A stretch of DNA of 64,000 bases from Hetaerina americana (lineage: Eukaryota > Arthropoda > Insecta > Odonata > Calopterygidae): positions 7,245,348-7,309,347 of the forward strand of contig JAKTNV010000023.1 in assembly GCA_022747635.1 (NCBI GenBank), given 5' to 3'. A program made the position numbers and the translations under genes. This document shows positions 44,431-54,600 of the stretch, one piece after another; position 1 is the first letter of the stretch, and each line of letters begins with the position of its first letter. Under the pieces are notes generated by a model. That model made no database searches, was not told the origin of the DNA, and saw nothing but the letters and a program-made list of their open reading frames with translations.

Positions 44431-44636
44431 TACATCTACATAGTACCCCGCAATCCGTCGCAAGGGCGTGTGGCGTGGGTGTTAGTTACCACCCCTAATT
44501 AAGAATAAAACCGCATACAAAACCAACACATTCATCCCAATGTACTCACACACGATCATATACATTCATGCACAAACCTTTGTAATTAACACAAGCAGAT
44601 ACATATATTATCAACTAACATACACAGGCACCTTGT
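44422..44636 (-). mobile_element. LINE 3'-end fragment with TAGATG-type tail
   Basis: The plus strand begins CATCTACATCTACATAGTAC CCCGCAATCCG, then GTGTGGCGTGGGTGTTAGTT ACCACCCC. Read on the minus strand this is a LINE 3' UTR ending in a (TGTAGA)n-like tail, a kind seen in many arthropod genomes. No coding part was identified. Confidence 0.5.
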
Positions 44637-45260
44637 GAAACAGTTTACGTATCTCGGAAGGGTTTTGGACCAAAAAGGTCAAATTAGTGGGGACGTAGGG
44701 AGAAGAATTGCGCGAGGCAAAGAGGCTTTCACGAGGAGGAGGGAGTTGATGACAGGAACATTGAGTAAGGATGTTAAGAAAAGGCTCTTCAAAACTTTAA
44801 TAAGGAGCGTAGTTATGAACAGAAACATGGTCGTTATGGTCATTGAAGCAGGAGGATAGACGTAGACTGGAGGCGTGTGAAATGTGGGTTTGGAGAAGAA
44901 TGGAGAATGTGAAATGGAGCGAAAGGAGGAAGTACTTGGTATGGTGGGCGAGGAGATTGAAGGGATTGTTGGGAGAAATCCTATGGAGGCAGGAAAAATG
45001 GATGGAAAGCATATTGATCGGCAGTAGAATGTTGAAGAACGTAATAAAGGGAGAATGTTAGGCAAACGAGGAAAGGGCAGGAGCAGGATAGGGACGTTGG
45101 ACGGGATGAAGGGAGGGAGAAAGTACTCAGAGATGAAGAGGGACCTAGGATACTCGAAGCAGAGCAGGAGTTGTTGTGGAGAAGGATGTTGGGTTGTGTT
45201 TTGTTAAGAGACACAAAATATTTATTTGGTAGTTATGTCCATCCAAAAACCTATTTTAAC
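44637..45260 (+). mobile_element. RTE-type LINE copy H, 3' end only
   Basis: The frame from 44635 reads KQFTYLGRVLDQKGQISGDV, GRRIARGKEAFTRRRELMTG TLSKDVKKRLFKTLIRSVV, then frames shift through WSLKQEDRRRLEACEMWVWR RMENVKWSE and GKRGKGRSRIGTLDGMKGGR KYSEMKRDL. The 3' UTR (ATATTTATTTGGTAGTTATG TCCATCC) ends near 45265 with ACCGGTAG. It is the plus-strand neighbour of minus-strand copy D, separated by a different LINE tail. Confidence 0.85.
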
Positions 45261-45269
45261 CGGTAGAGA

Positions 45270-45699
45270 TCTTTAAAAAAACACATGCTCCTACGAAAAT
45301 ACCATGTCTACGCAACATTTTATCGACTTGTTAATTTAATTTTTTTAACATTTCTATGGTGACTCTGGTTTCTCACTACTGCGATTCTTGAATGTCCTGG
45401 AAAATAATGAGTATTCGTATCAATCTGTACTAGAATCTATCTCCCTTATCTTATCTTTATGGTCCGATGTACCTAAGTAGTGTGAGGCCATAATAATTCC
45501 TTAAGTGTCACTGATAAACTTGTTTATTCTGAACCTCTCTGAAAGTCTCAGTTTCCCCTATTCTCATCGCATCTCCAGGTCCTCCCAGCCTAATTCCCTT
45601 AAAAGGTCTGTCACACTCGTCTTCTAATTATAAAAAGTTTTCACTAATCTGGCAGATTTTTCTGGACTTTATTCAAATCTTTTTTTTCCAAATTTTCTC
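45270..45699. other. no recognised gene
   Basis: No motif recognised. Confidence 0.4.
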
Positions 45700-46060
45700 T
45701 CAAGGATCCCAAGTACTCGCGGCATATTCCTAATGACGTCTAACTAGAGCAAAATATCAACTCTCAAAAAATTTCTCATTGCATTTCCCCGCCGCTCATT
45801 CAATGAAGCCGAGTTTCCTTAAAGCGGATCCGCATATTGTCCCGATATGCGCTCCCCATGAAAGGAAGGCGTGGTGTTAGAACTAACCCCAAATATTGAA
45901 CTTGATCGACCGCAGTCAGCGCTGAACCCTCTATTTCATAGTTTAGGTCCGGCTCGCTGCTTCCTTTGTTCCAAAATTTCAAAACTGCGCATTTGCCAGA
46001 GTTGAGTGCTAATCCCCAATCCTTGCACCAATCCGATATTGTGTTCTAAGTTTCTCGAAA
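45700..46060 (-). mobile_element. CR1/I-like LINE reverse-transcriptase C-terminal fragment
   Basis: Read on the minus strand: LSxWCKDWGLALNSGKCAVL KFWNKGS, then YEIEGSALTAVDQVQYLGLV LTPRLPF, then a frame change, SALRKLGFI, ERRGNAMRNFLRVDILL and RNMPRVLGILERKFGKK. This is the thumb region that follows the YADD box in CR1/Jockey-type reverse transcriptases (WCKxWGLxLNxxKCxVLxF, YLGVxxxxxLxFxxHI, LGFIRR). The active-site part is not present. Confidence 0.68.
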
Positions 46061-46069
46061 GTAGCTATA

Positions 46070-46165
46070 AATAACCATAATATAATCTAACTGATATCTT
46101 TCTGAATCCCTTGGCATTTTCAATGCGCGTATATTCCTTTCATCCCTCTGGGTTATTCTCCTCTT
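46070..46165 (-). mobile_element. RTE endonuclease scrap
   Basis: ATAATCTAACTGATATCTTT CTGAATCCCTTGGCATTTTC closely resembles 59367-59400 of copy C (the region coding YTCKNPGESERYQLDYILV). It is a small orphan fragment. Confidence 0.45.
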
Positions 46166-46759
46166 CAAAGAATAGTTTTTCTGAAATATCGACGATTGTT
46201 TTCAAAGATTTACCCTTTTTAATTCCTGATTTTGGTGTGTAGCGTGCCTGTACAGCGCACCATTTTCACCTTTCTTTTTAATTTCCACATCCTCAAAGAA
46301 GGGACAATTAGGTCTCAATTTCGCCCAAATACCTCTATCTATCTATGTATCTGTCTAGCCATGAATGAAAGCAATCACTTGAATGGTTAAACCATTATTG
46401 GACTTTGATCGAACTAATTTCATCACTTCCCTATCTATATTTGACTCTAATACAGCCCTTCCCTCGCGTGTCTTACCATTTAATCGTCCTACATGTTGAA
46501 GGGCAGGGGCGATGTGGAGTAATCTTGCACTATTCTCTTGCTTGTCGGTGCACGTCTCGATTCTCGATCTTTACCTATGAAGCCTAATACATTTTCTGTT
46601 TACGAGTTAGAAGCCTGTCCCGCCATTCTACTCATTAATTTTGAAACAATTAGAACCACTCCGTCCTCTCTATTACGTCGAATACCTGAAAAGCACCAAG
46701 ACAGACTTACTCTCTCTCACTGTAATTAATCCTAAGGCTTCCGTGACGTCTATTTGATG
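46166..46759. other. no recognised gene
   Basis: No motif recognised. Confidence 0.4.
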
Positions 46760-46885
46760 AATTCATTCTTCTTTCGGAGATTTCCAGAACACGTCGACCT
46801 GAAGACGCCTCCAGGACTGGGGGCGAAACAGTTGTCCATCAACTCACCGACGCGACGGAAATTTCCGAAAGAAGAATGAATTTAT
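46760..46885 (+). ncRNA. hammerhead-like motif within a small inverted-repeat unit
   Basis: Inverted flanks ATTCATTCTTCTTTCGGAGA (46762-46781) and its near complement at 46861-46880 enclose CTGAAGA (46799-46805), a stem GCCTCC/GGGGGC (46807-46812 with 46819-46824), GAAA (46825-46828), a one-pair C(AGTT)G hairpin and UC (46835-46836). This is the order of a type I hammerhead core: CUGANGA, stem II, GAAA, stem III, cleavage UH. One extra base (C46806) sits between CUGANGA and stem II, and stem I pairing is poor. It is the clearest structural match in the window. Activity is unproven. Confidence 0.4.
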
Positions 46886-48799
46886 CTCTCACGGTATCCG
46901 TAATTTTTTAAATCAATTTTCTCACAGACTTTTCTAAACTTATGCTGGTTTTCACCTTAACTGTAGTTTTTCCTGTAATCCATTATCTGCGGATGATTCT
47001 TTTTTTCCTTCACATCTTACTTAGGTAAACCTATTGTTTCTTTTCCGTTACAACTTGATGTTTTCCTCTTAACAGATTGGATTAAATTTGATCGAATAAA
47101 GTGTCCTGGTGGAATGAGGAGGGTGTGAACTATTGACTGTATATTGGTAAGGTGCCAATCCCATAGCCAATATCGATTCACATAAAAAAAGTGGCCAATA
47201 ATCTCTCTGAAAAAAAATCCTCCAGTAAAATCCCTTCCATAAAATGGAGCGATACATCCAAAATAATTGCTTCCTTTGTTAACCTACCACATGAGTAGTT
47301 TCAAAGGAACATTCTGAATCCTAAGGAATTATCTGTTCCAACTGCCTTGAAGCCTTTATTTTCCGCAGTGATTTCTTTATCTCATTACTTAATTTCCTCG
47401 ACCTCAGGAATCCTTATTCATCTCGTATTGCCTGTGCACATGAAAGTCTCTTTGTCATATTTGTCCTGTTGTATCTTTTCTGTACCTCTCTTGTATCAAT
47501 ATTGGTTCAACATATCGACCTGTTATCCGATATTTAAGAGGGTATCGATGCCTTTTGTAAGGGCTTTTCAATAATACAAGTATAACCACTTTCGGGGATA
47601 ATGACCCAGTTATTGACATCGAATTAGAGGCACCAGGTTTGGGACCCAAGGTATCGTTAATTAGATTACTGCTCCTAGGCGCGTACTACTACGTCTTTCA
47701 GTGACTTTATACCACGAATATTTAATAGAAGGGAATTTTTATTCACGATGTCAATGGGAATTAGGCGAATATCGTAGCGAGTGACCGTGAATTGCCATAT
47801 TCAGGGCTGGGAGGAATGGGAATAGCACTCACGTAATGGGTCATTGTCGATTGCCGAGGGGAGGATGGAGCGGGGGGGACTGGGGCGAAGTGGGAGTTGA
47901 AGAGAAGTCGTTCATGAAATGCAAGGCCTTCCCAAGCCTTTAGTGGAACTCGAGAAGCTAATTTTCAATTTGAACAGGGGAGACCCGCAAATAAACTCTT
48001 GGAATAGTGATGGTTTTCTATGCAGACAGCAGTTTCCCTGGCGGTGGCAGGAAATGAAGGGAGCCCTGTGTCGGCTGGGCCAAGCCAAGGAGGCTTTCCA
48101 TGAGACAAAACATCAAATCACGACGAATAACACTGTCCCAAGCATAATTCTAAAAAACCTTTGCTCGAGGTTCGAACCGCTGAAGAAATTGACGAAAATA
48201 AAGTATATGCACAGAGCCACTTGTAATTTTGAGGATATCTCTCGAATAACCTTTGACAACATGTGCTTATGGCGCCAAGGATAAGTGGAATACCAGTTAA
48301 AAACACATTTAGATACGGTAATTAAACGACAATAATTACAAGAAGGGAACATTTAAGGTAAGTTTTATAGAGAAAGATTGAATACAAACTATGAGAAGCA
48401 AGTTGTGGCTGCGAGGAAATGTACAGGAGTAAAGAGATGGGCGGGAAGCAAGCCGATGCAATACTAAGTGTGTTCCTTTTATTGCCGACCACCGATGGTG
48501 ATGATTGGCAATCTTTGCCACTACTAACCAGACAAGGCTGCAAAGTTTTGCGATGATAGGTCGTCAGTGTTATCTCAAATGGCGAGGGTTTACGACCCTG
48601 TGGAATGCATAAGCCCAGCAACAATACCCGCAAAATACGTCTTGTCTTTCAATCCCTTAACCTTTGGTATTGAATTGTGACGATCAAGTTTTACATCTGT
48701 ATTGGCGAGGTTGTCTTAACTCCCCGTGAGCCTGTTTCAGCATTTACCATGCATGCCTGTAAATATGATGAGAATGATGTAAATGTATACAAAACTGAG
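46886..48799. other. no recognised gene
   Basis: A faint RTE-like sense (EVEEI, KAVGTDN) may exist on the minus strand at 47340-47410 but is too weak to call. The 121-codon frame at 47919-48284 (+) has no family motifs. Confidence 0.4.
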
Positions 48800-49110
48800 G
48801 TTATCCTCTCATCATCATCAGTATTTCAATCCAAGGATTGTTTTCTGCAGCCCTCCATTCTACTCTATTTAATGTCAACGCCCTCAACCCTTGATACCCT
48901 CTCTGTTTTACGTCCTTAATTTGTCCTATGCACATGTCTCTTGGCCTTCCTCGTGGAGTCTACCCTTCTATATTTCCTTCTATTATATTCCTAATCAATC
49001 CATCGTGCTTCAATGTGTGTCCAATCCATCTATTTCTTATTTGTAGGGCTCTCCATATTGTCCTATCCTCCTCTACTTCTTCGACAAAATAAATATTTCT
49101 CCGTCCTGAG
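48800..49110 (-). mobile_element. RTE-type LINE C-terminal fragment
   Basis: The minus strand reads DRTIWRALQIRNRWIG (decayed), HTLKHDGLIRNIIEGNIEG, then TPRGRPRDMCIGQIKDVKQR GYQGLRAL and RVEWRAAENNPWIE. This is the C-terminal tail of RTE-type LINEs (WIGHxLRHxGLIRxIIEGxIEGxRxRGRPR). The subfamily resembles the one at 28 kb rather than copies A-D. Confidence 0.72.
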
Positions 49111-49132
49111 TCAAAACTTCTAAACCAGCATG

Positions 49133-49710
49133 TCACGCAATAAAGGCGTGTGTGGCGAAGTCAAGTATTTTTCTTTTGCGTCTTGCTGTCACTGAAATCA
49201 GTCGGTGAAGTCGGCGTGCACCAAGGGATGGAATCAAAAAGCAATCAAACTTGCCGTGGGCTTGAAATGGACGAGAAGCATCGCTCCTACGTACGCATAT
49301 CATTCTCACCTTGGCATACATGATGGTCGCCACCACAGGAAGGATTGGCTGTCCGCACGTCTCATCGTGTCAACTCTAACCTCAACGCTTCTTCCTTGCT
49401 TACGACCTACATCGATGTCCTCCAGCACACCATCAAGGATGCCACGTCGCAGACTGGCGTTTTCATCTGGTGCGCGCTTCTGTTCTGATTGGTGTGTTGG
49501 TGCCTCTCGGAATCTGCCAGGGAGGATCTCCCCCCTCTTCCAGTCGCACCCTGCATTTCCACTGAGTACACGCATTCGCCCTATTTCCACGACTTCGGGC
49601 CATCCTCCGGGCACATTGCGAAAACAAATGCACTCCGGGCGCCTTGCATTTTGACGCGAACCATATGCTCGAAGGATCACGTTGTTTCTGCAAGACATTT
49701 GACGCCGCAA
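49133..49710 (-). other. unidentified open frames
   Basis: A 134-codon minus frame (49306-49710) and a 67-codon minus frame (49133-49336) overlap an antisense frame of 149 codons (49205-49654). The minus frame has QNARRPECICFRNVPGGWPE and VRVDTMRRADSQSF, which I cannot assign. The region is GC-richer than its neighbours. It may be part of an old transposon. Confidence 0.25.
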
Positions 49711-50740
49711 TATGCTAGCCAGGAGTTTTCCAGGAAGTACGAGGTTTTTAGTATTATCCTCCTCTTACGTCCTGAACTACAAGGAGGAGCGAAAGAGGTT
49801 TATATTAAGGAATTTGGTGCATAAATGATGAGAATTGGACCTCTTGGCTATTAGTTATATTTATTTCATTTATTAAACATACGGATAAAACGTTTTTATA
49901 TTCGCTTTTCCTTGCGGTGAGTAAAATATTTTAGAAGTTTCTTCACATCATGCGCACATATTATCGATGGCGGCAGTTAGGGAAGTTATTCACCGTGGAA
50001 AGAATTGATTGAACCAATATTGACTTTTCTTTACCCACCGAGCATTCACGCTTAAGATAAGGAGCCAGAATGTCAAACCTCGATGTGAAAAACGCCAACC
50101 AGCGCGCTCAGGAAGCGTCCTCCTCATCTGCTTGTACATCGAAAGCATTGCCGCCACGCACGCCTCTCTCGCGGAAGGGGGGGGGGCTGGGCCCCCCGCC
50201 ACTCGGTCACGCGAGCGACCCCCGCCACCCGCCCTCTATCGTCGAACAATTGAGGCCCGCATTCCGAGACGCCAATCCAATGGCCACCTCACCACTTGCC
50301 TCATATCATGCGTGCGTAGTACAGTGTATCATGCATACGGTATTCTCGGCCACGTTGTAGCTGCAGTCTTCCCTGACCTCCCAAGACAAGGGTCGAAGTG
50401 CAGCCAAATGAACCCTGCACCCTGAATAATAAAGGAGTTCGTAGCTCATCTGTTTCACCCCTCAGCGATATTATCGTATATATTTTACACTTGATCGCAA
50501 GTCAGCTATTTGATATGATTTTTTAAGTACAAATACTACAGAAATGTTACGGAGCTGCAGTGAGGGTCTATGAAGAAATTGTTTCACGGAAATATGTGGT
50601 CACTGTTGAGTAGCACACCTTCATATTACTTATGCCTGTGTTAATGCTTCTATATTTCAATTTGAAGTTTATTTATGTTGCAATTCAATACGAAAACGAA
50701 CCACATCATTTCCTTTGAAGTGAATTAGTTTATCATGTGT
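49711..50740. other. no recognised gene
   Basis: A GC-rich patch at 50150-50290 gives plus-strand frames (50070-50425) without recognisable domains. Otherwise AT-rich. Confidence 0.4.
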
Positions 50741-51089
50741 GTATGAGAAAAACATATTTACAATTTTCCACAGATTTATTGGTAACGTACAACGCGTTTC
50801 AGTTCATCGAACCATCTTCAGGTGCAAGACAAGATTCAACATGTAAGGCATCACATTTATGCCCGTTTGAGGCAGGGGGGGGAAGGAAAAGAGTGAGCAG
50901 TAAGGTAGGCGGGGACAAATTAGGGGAAATGTGGAAAACCCAAAGAAATAGTGGAACTGAACTTCTTTGGGTAAATAGTGGAACTGAACTTCTTTGGGTT
51001 TTCTCAAAGAAGTTTTGGATTCGATGAACTGAAACGCGTCGTAAGTTACAAATAAATCAGTGGAATAGTGCAAATTTGTTTTCTCATAA
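50741..51089. mobile_element. foldback element with hammerhead-like arms
   Basis: Arms of about 75 bp: the left (50741-50813) read in complement gives CTGAAACGCGTTGTACGTTA and GAAAATTGTAAATATGTTTT TCTCATAC; the right (51015-51089) gives the same order. The left arm carries CTGAAGA (minus, 50815-50821), a GTTC/GAAC hairpin, GAAA, palindromic CGCG and UU. The right carries GAAACGCGTC (51031-51040) but lacks the CTGAAGA half. The loop holds a GC-rich stretch and a 28-bp direct repeat. It is probably related to PLE terminal repeats. Confidence 0.6.
50945..51000 (+). repeat. 28-bp tandem duplication
   Basis: AAATAGTGGAACTGAACTTC TTTGGGT occurs twice in tandem inside the loop of the foldback element. 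Confidence 0.9.
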
Positions 51090-51849
51090 CGACGAACTTC
51101 CACTACATCTCGCCTGAATCTGTTGAATACACCATGTGTGCATTTACGTCTACGTTGGCCATGTTTCTCTTACGGTGGTAATTAAACGAAATTGTGTGTA
51201 GCGAATGAGATTTATTAACCTCTGCCGGGATATTTCCTCCTGTGGCAATGGCGTCTTATTATTATGTCGAAATTATGGATAGCTTTGTTGAATTTATAGC
51301 GAAATAATTAATCCAACCGCCGAATGTCTAACTCGGAAATCTTCTACATTAATCTAGGTGTCCTCTGAGAATGGCTCACTAGTCAGCTTCAATAATTTCC
51401 GAACCTTTTTAGAGAAAATTATAATGTTATGAAAATAAGTCAATTAAAATGTTATAAGTGAATTTTAATTCGCCATTGTGATAATAAAGCCCTGGGTAGG
51501 TATCTTCCTTTATACATGCCCCCTTTGTCCAATAAACTAATGCATGGCCAATAGTAAAATATATTTTAATGGAAATCATTCAAATTCTCAAATTTATTGC
51601 TAAGTAATTAATTGCTTATTATTCACTAAGTCATTTATATAAATCGTGGGCCGAAAATTGCTGGTTGCCTACAAGCTGCTGTACTCTATTTACTGATAAG
51701 TTTTGCTGGGCTTATACATCCCTATTAAGAATCATAATTTATGAAATACGGGACGATTTTACGGAGAGGTTTTCTTGCGAATTACGGATGTAAACAATTT
51801 CAGCGGAATACCAAAGCCATATTTTAACAGCCTTCGATACCACCAAAAG
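51090..51849. other. no recognised gene
   Basis: AT-rich, nothing recognised. Confidence 0.45.
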
Positions 51850-53275
51850 AATGACGGCGATAAATCCAACCCGCACCGAAACCACCTCGTCCCTACGGGC
51901 TCTCCAAAATTCACAATGGAGGAATTCTCCTTCGTCCAATTGTCAGCGCCGTAGACTCACCGACTCGTTAAATGGGGAGACATCTGACTCGCTTACTCCT
52001 AACATTTTTTGGGAAGACATCGACGAAAACAAAAAAATAGTCACGTCCTCGAGATCATCACGGAAGCAGACGTTTCCAAATCCAATCGGCTGGTCAGTTT
52101 TGACGTGGAATCCATGTTCACCGACATTCCTGTCAATGAAGCCGTCGAGATTATCAAATCTCTCGTCAAGGAAGGACTCTCGGAAGATATCTAAAAAATG
52201 GTGGAATTTTGTTTGGAACTCCTATTTCACTTGAAAAGGTAGGTTAGATGAGCAATTAAAAGGCCCCGCCATGGGATCTGCCCTTTCGCCAGCCATCGCC
52301 AATCCAAAGAAGAAAGGGGAAGAAAACTCCAATGGCCGTAAGAATTAGTTGCCAATCTCTCGTCAGACCAATTGTTGTGTTGGTTTAAAGGGAATCACGT
52401 CAGGGACCAACCACAACCTCTCGACCGGAATACCCTCTGTGGTGGTTTACGGGAAATTAATCCGCGTCAGGGACCAACACACAGCCACACGCACACTATC
52501 CTGACTGAAATCCTTCACGAGGCTGTGATGCCCTGTTAAAGAATTTCAGATGGAGATTGAATCCTTCACGAGGCTGTGAGACCCTGTTAAAGAATGCGTG
52601 TGGCTGTGTGTTGGTCCCTGACGCGGATTAATTTCCCGTAAACCACCACAGAGGGTATTCCGGTCGAGAGGTTGTGGTTGGTCCCTGACGTGATTCCCGT
52701 CACACCAACACAACGATTGGTCTGACGAGAGATTGGCAACTAATTCTTACGGCCATTGGAGTTTTCTTCCCCTTTCTTCTTTAATTGAGAGGCCGTAGAG
52801 CTCATTATTTCTTGCTATCGCCAATCCGTTTATGGAAAGATTCGAAGAAAAGGCACTTCGACCGTATCAGAAGAAACGAAAGTTTTGAAAAGACTCGCAC
52901 CGACCAATATCTGCACGACCACCCTACCAGATGCCAGAGTGGTAGGTGGGGGAAAGATATTGTTTTTTTACCTCTGCGGTGACAGCTTCCATGGGCAACA
53001 TGCAACTTCATAACTGATAGCCTTCCCATTTTATTCAGAAATCTTGATAATTTTTTATTGTTCACAACATCTTATTCAAACGGTCATCGTTATTTGACCG
53101 TGATTAAACGTTACATGTGTATTTTTGAGTCAAGTGAACTCTCTTTCCTAAACGCAATGGTTTATTTAGATTTTGAGGGGCATCTTAAGACCATGCCCCA
53201 GATTGAAGCGAATAAATGCCTGCATTACGATTCATTGCCTTTTAACCGAATGGTTTCTTAGCGGTATAAGCCGTG
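51850..53275 (+). pseudogene. Penelope-like reverse transcriptase pseudogene, split by an insertion
   Basis: Before the insertion: LVSFDVESMFTDIPVNEAVE IIKSLVKEGLSEDI (52095-52190; the FDVxSxFTxxP motif with its catalytic aspartate), MVEFCLELLFHLKR, then LKGPAMGSALSPAIAN with frame breaks (the GxxMGSPLSPxIAN motif). After it (from 52817): IANPFMERFEEKALRPYQKK, then broken sense as far as about 53270 with decayed FLNAMVYLDFEGHLKT. The second active-site box (YVDD-like) was not found. PLEs use this enzyme for target-primed reverse transcription. Confidence 0.72.
52306..52816. mobile_element. foldback element with 188-bp near-identical arms, inserted in PLE relic
   Basis: Left arm 52306-52493 and right arm 52595-52782 are inverted copies of 188 bp with only a handful of differences (mostly near 52380-52390). 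The 101-bp loop contains two direct copies of AATCCTTCACGAGGCTGTGA (from 52509 and 52560). ATCGCCAATCC flanks the unit (52295-52305 and 52817-52827), but 34 bp (52783-52816) lie between right arm and right flank copy. It contains no coding sense. The arm identity makes it one of the youngest structures here. The transposon class is unknown. Confidence 0.85.
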
Positions 53276-53459
53276 CCAGAGCTCAAAAGACGATGAAGTT
53301 CACATCTGCCCTCCCGGCCCCGAGTGAACCGAACTGTCGTGGATAGCTATCATTTCGGTGAGTAAAATTAGCATAAATATTAATCACTAACAGTACTGCC
53401 CACGGCGAAGGCATTTCCATTCGGCATTCACTTGAAAGTATATATCCGAGAAATGAGCC

Positions 53460-53745
53460 TTACCCGTTTGGTACTCATGGAGACGCCGATAGGCGAGCGG
53501 GTTGCGAAGTGTCGGCGGCGGTGGTGATCGCCGGAAGTCGACAGCAATGAATAAATAAAAGGGACGTGCCGCGCGCTGCATTGCCACGCCTGCGAGCCCA
53601 CACAACCCGTCCCGAGCCGCGCGGAGAAAGTTTTTTTCGGCAGTGGTATCGTGCCCCAGGGTTATATTTCGGGAGGATGAGGTGCGGCCGCCGGACAGCG
53701 GTCGACAACACCTGTTTCGTTTTTCCATTGTTGCACTGCCGTAGG
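53460..53745 (+). promoter_or_regulatory. candidate promoter and first exon with strong splice donor
   Basis: A GC- and CpG-rich segment includes AATAAATAAAAGGG (53550-53563), TATA-like, just upstream of a GC-rich stretch. ATG at 53677 has A at -3 and opens MRCGRRTAVDNTCFVFPLLH CR, staying open to the donor CCGTAG-GTAAGT (junction 53744/53745), a near-perfect donor consensus. No matching downstream exon was identified before the window becomes transposon-rich. It may be exon 1 of a host gene with a long intron, or a chance arrangement. Confidence 0.35.
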
Positions 53746-54257
53746 TAAGTTCTTTTTACGTTTACGTAAGGCTACCCGTTTAAATGTATATTTTCGATAT
53801 TATGCGTACCCATGAGGGTTACATCGATTTAACCTGTAAGAAGACGAAATCCTCTTGTCCAAGAAATAACACCCTGACTTTTTTAATTACTCCTTTGACG
53901 AAATATAATTTATGTGGTTAGTATAAAAAGTGACTTTTAGCTCGGACCGAGGCTCAAGGTGATCCGGATGTGATTCCTTTTGTGTGATATTTACACCTGT
54001 ATTCCAGCCCGTAATTACGTGGTGGGCCCTCTTGTCCAGCACCCGCCAGTGGGATTTATTGATTGTTTAACACTACGACATCATGCCCTACCACCATTTT
54101 TTACTCAACGGAACTTAACGGGGGTTATATTTAGCCCCTTGTGTGGTCACGAATTTGGATATTGTTTTCCAATTGTAATGCTACTAGTTTTGGTGAAGGA
54201 ATCAACGTAAAAAACATTAGTACCACCGAGTATTCACGTAAATTGCAATAATATACT
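53746..54257. other. no recognised gene
   Basis: AT-rich; if the splice donor at 53745 is real this would be intron. Confidence 0.4.
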
Positions 54258-54600
54258 CAGAAAGGACACTCACTTATTTTCATTGTATGAGACACTTGAG
54301 CGTCAGTATTCGTTGAAGAATGTTGCATTCATCATACAAACCCTGGGGAGATATACGAATGACAAAAATTAAATAGAGGCGTAGTCCTACTTTGTTGTAG
54401 ACCTCACCTAGAATACACTCGGGGCGTCTGGGCCGAAGGACCTGTGTTCGAACTTGAAACAAAAATCAAATCTAATTTGCCCGCTAATGCATGACAAACA
54501 TTTGCCATGAAATAATTGAAAGCGTCATCTTATTATTGGAAAGAGTAAGTATGGGGCTATTGAAAACACTCAGACTATATGCACGATTTTGGGTAATAGT
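54258..54600 (+). mobile_element. CR1-like LINE scrap
   Basis: CCRPHLEYTRGVWAEG near 54396-54440 matches the (L)VRPxLEYASxVWxP motif at the end of CR1-type reverse transcriptases. The flanking sense (NLPANA, SSYYWKE) is decayed. Small and uncertain. Confidence 0.45.

Noticed and set aside
47340..47570. RTE LINE fragment on the minus strand
   Set aside because: Only short phrases (EVEEI, KAVGTDN) fit; too weak to call.
49133..49710. Assigning the minus-strand frames to a transposase family
   Set aside because: Phrases such as QNARRPE and VRVDTMRRADSQ felt familiar, but I could not name a family with confidence, so they are left unassigned.
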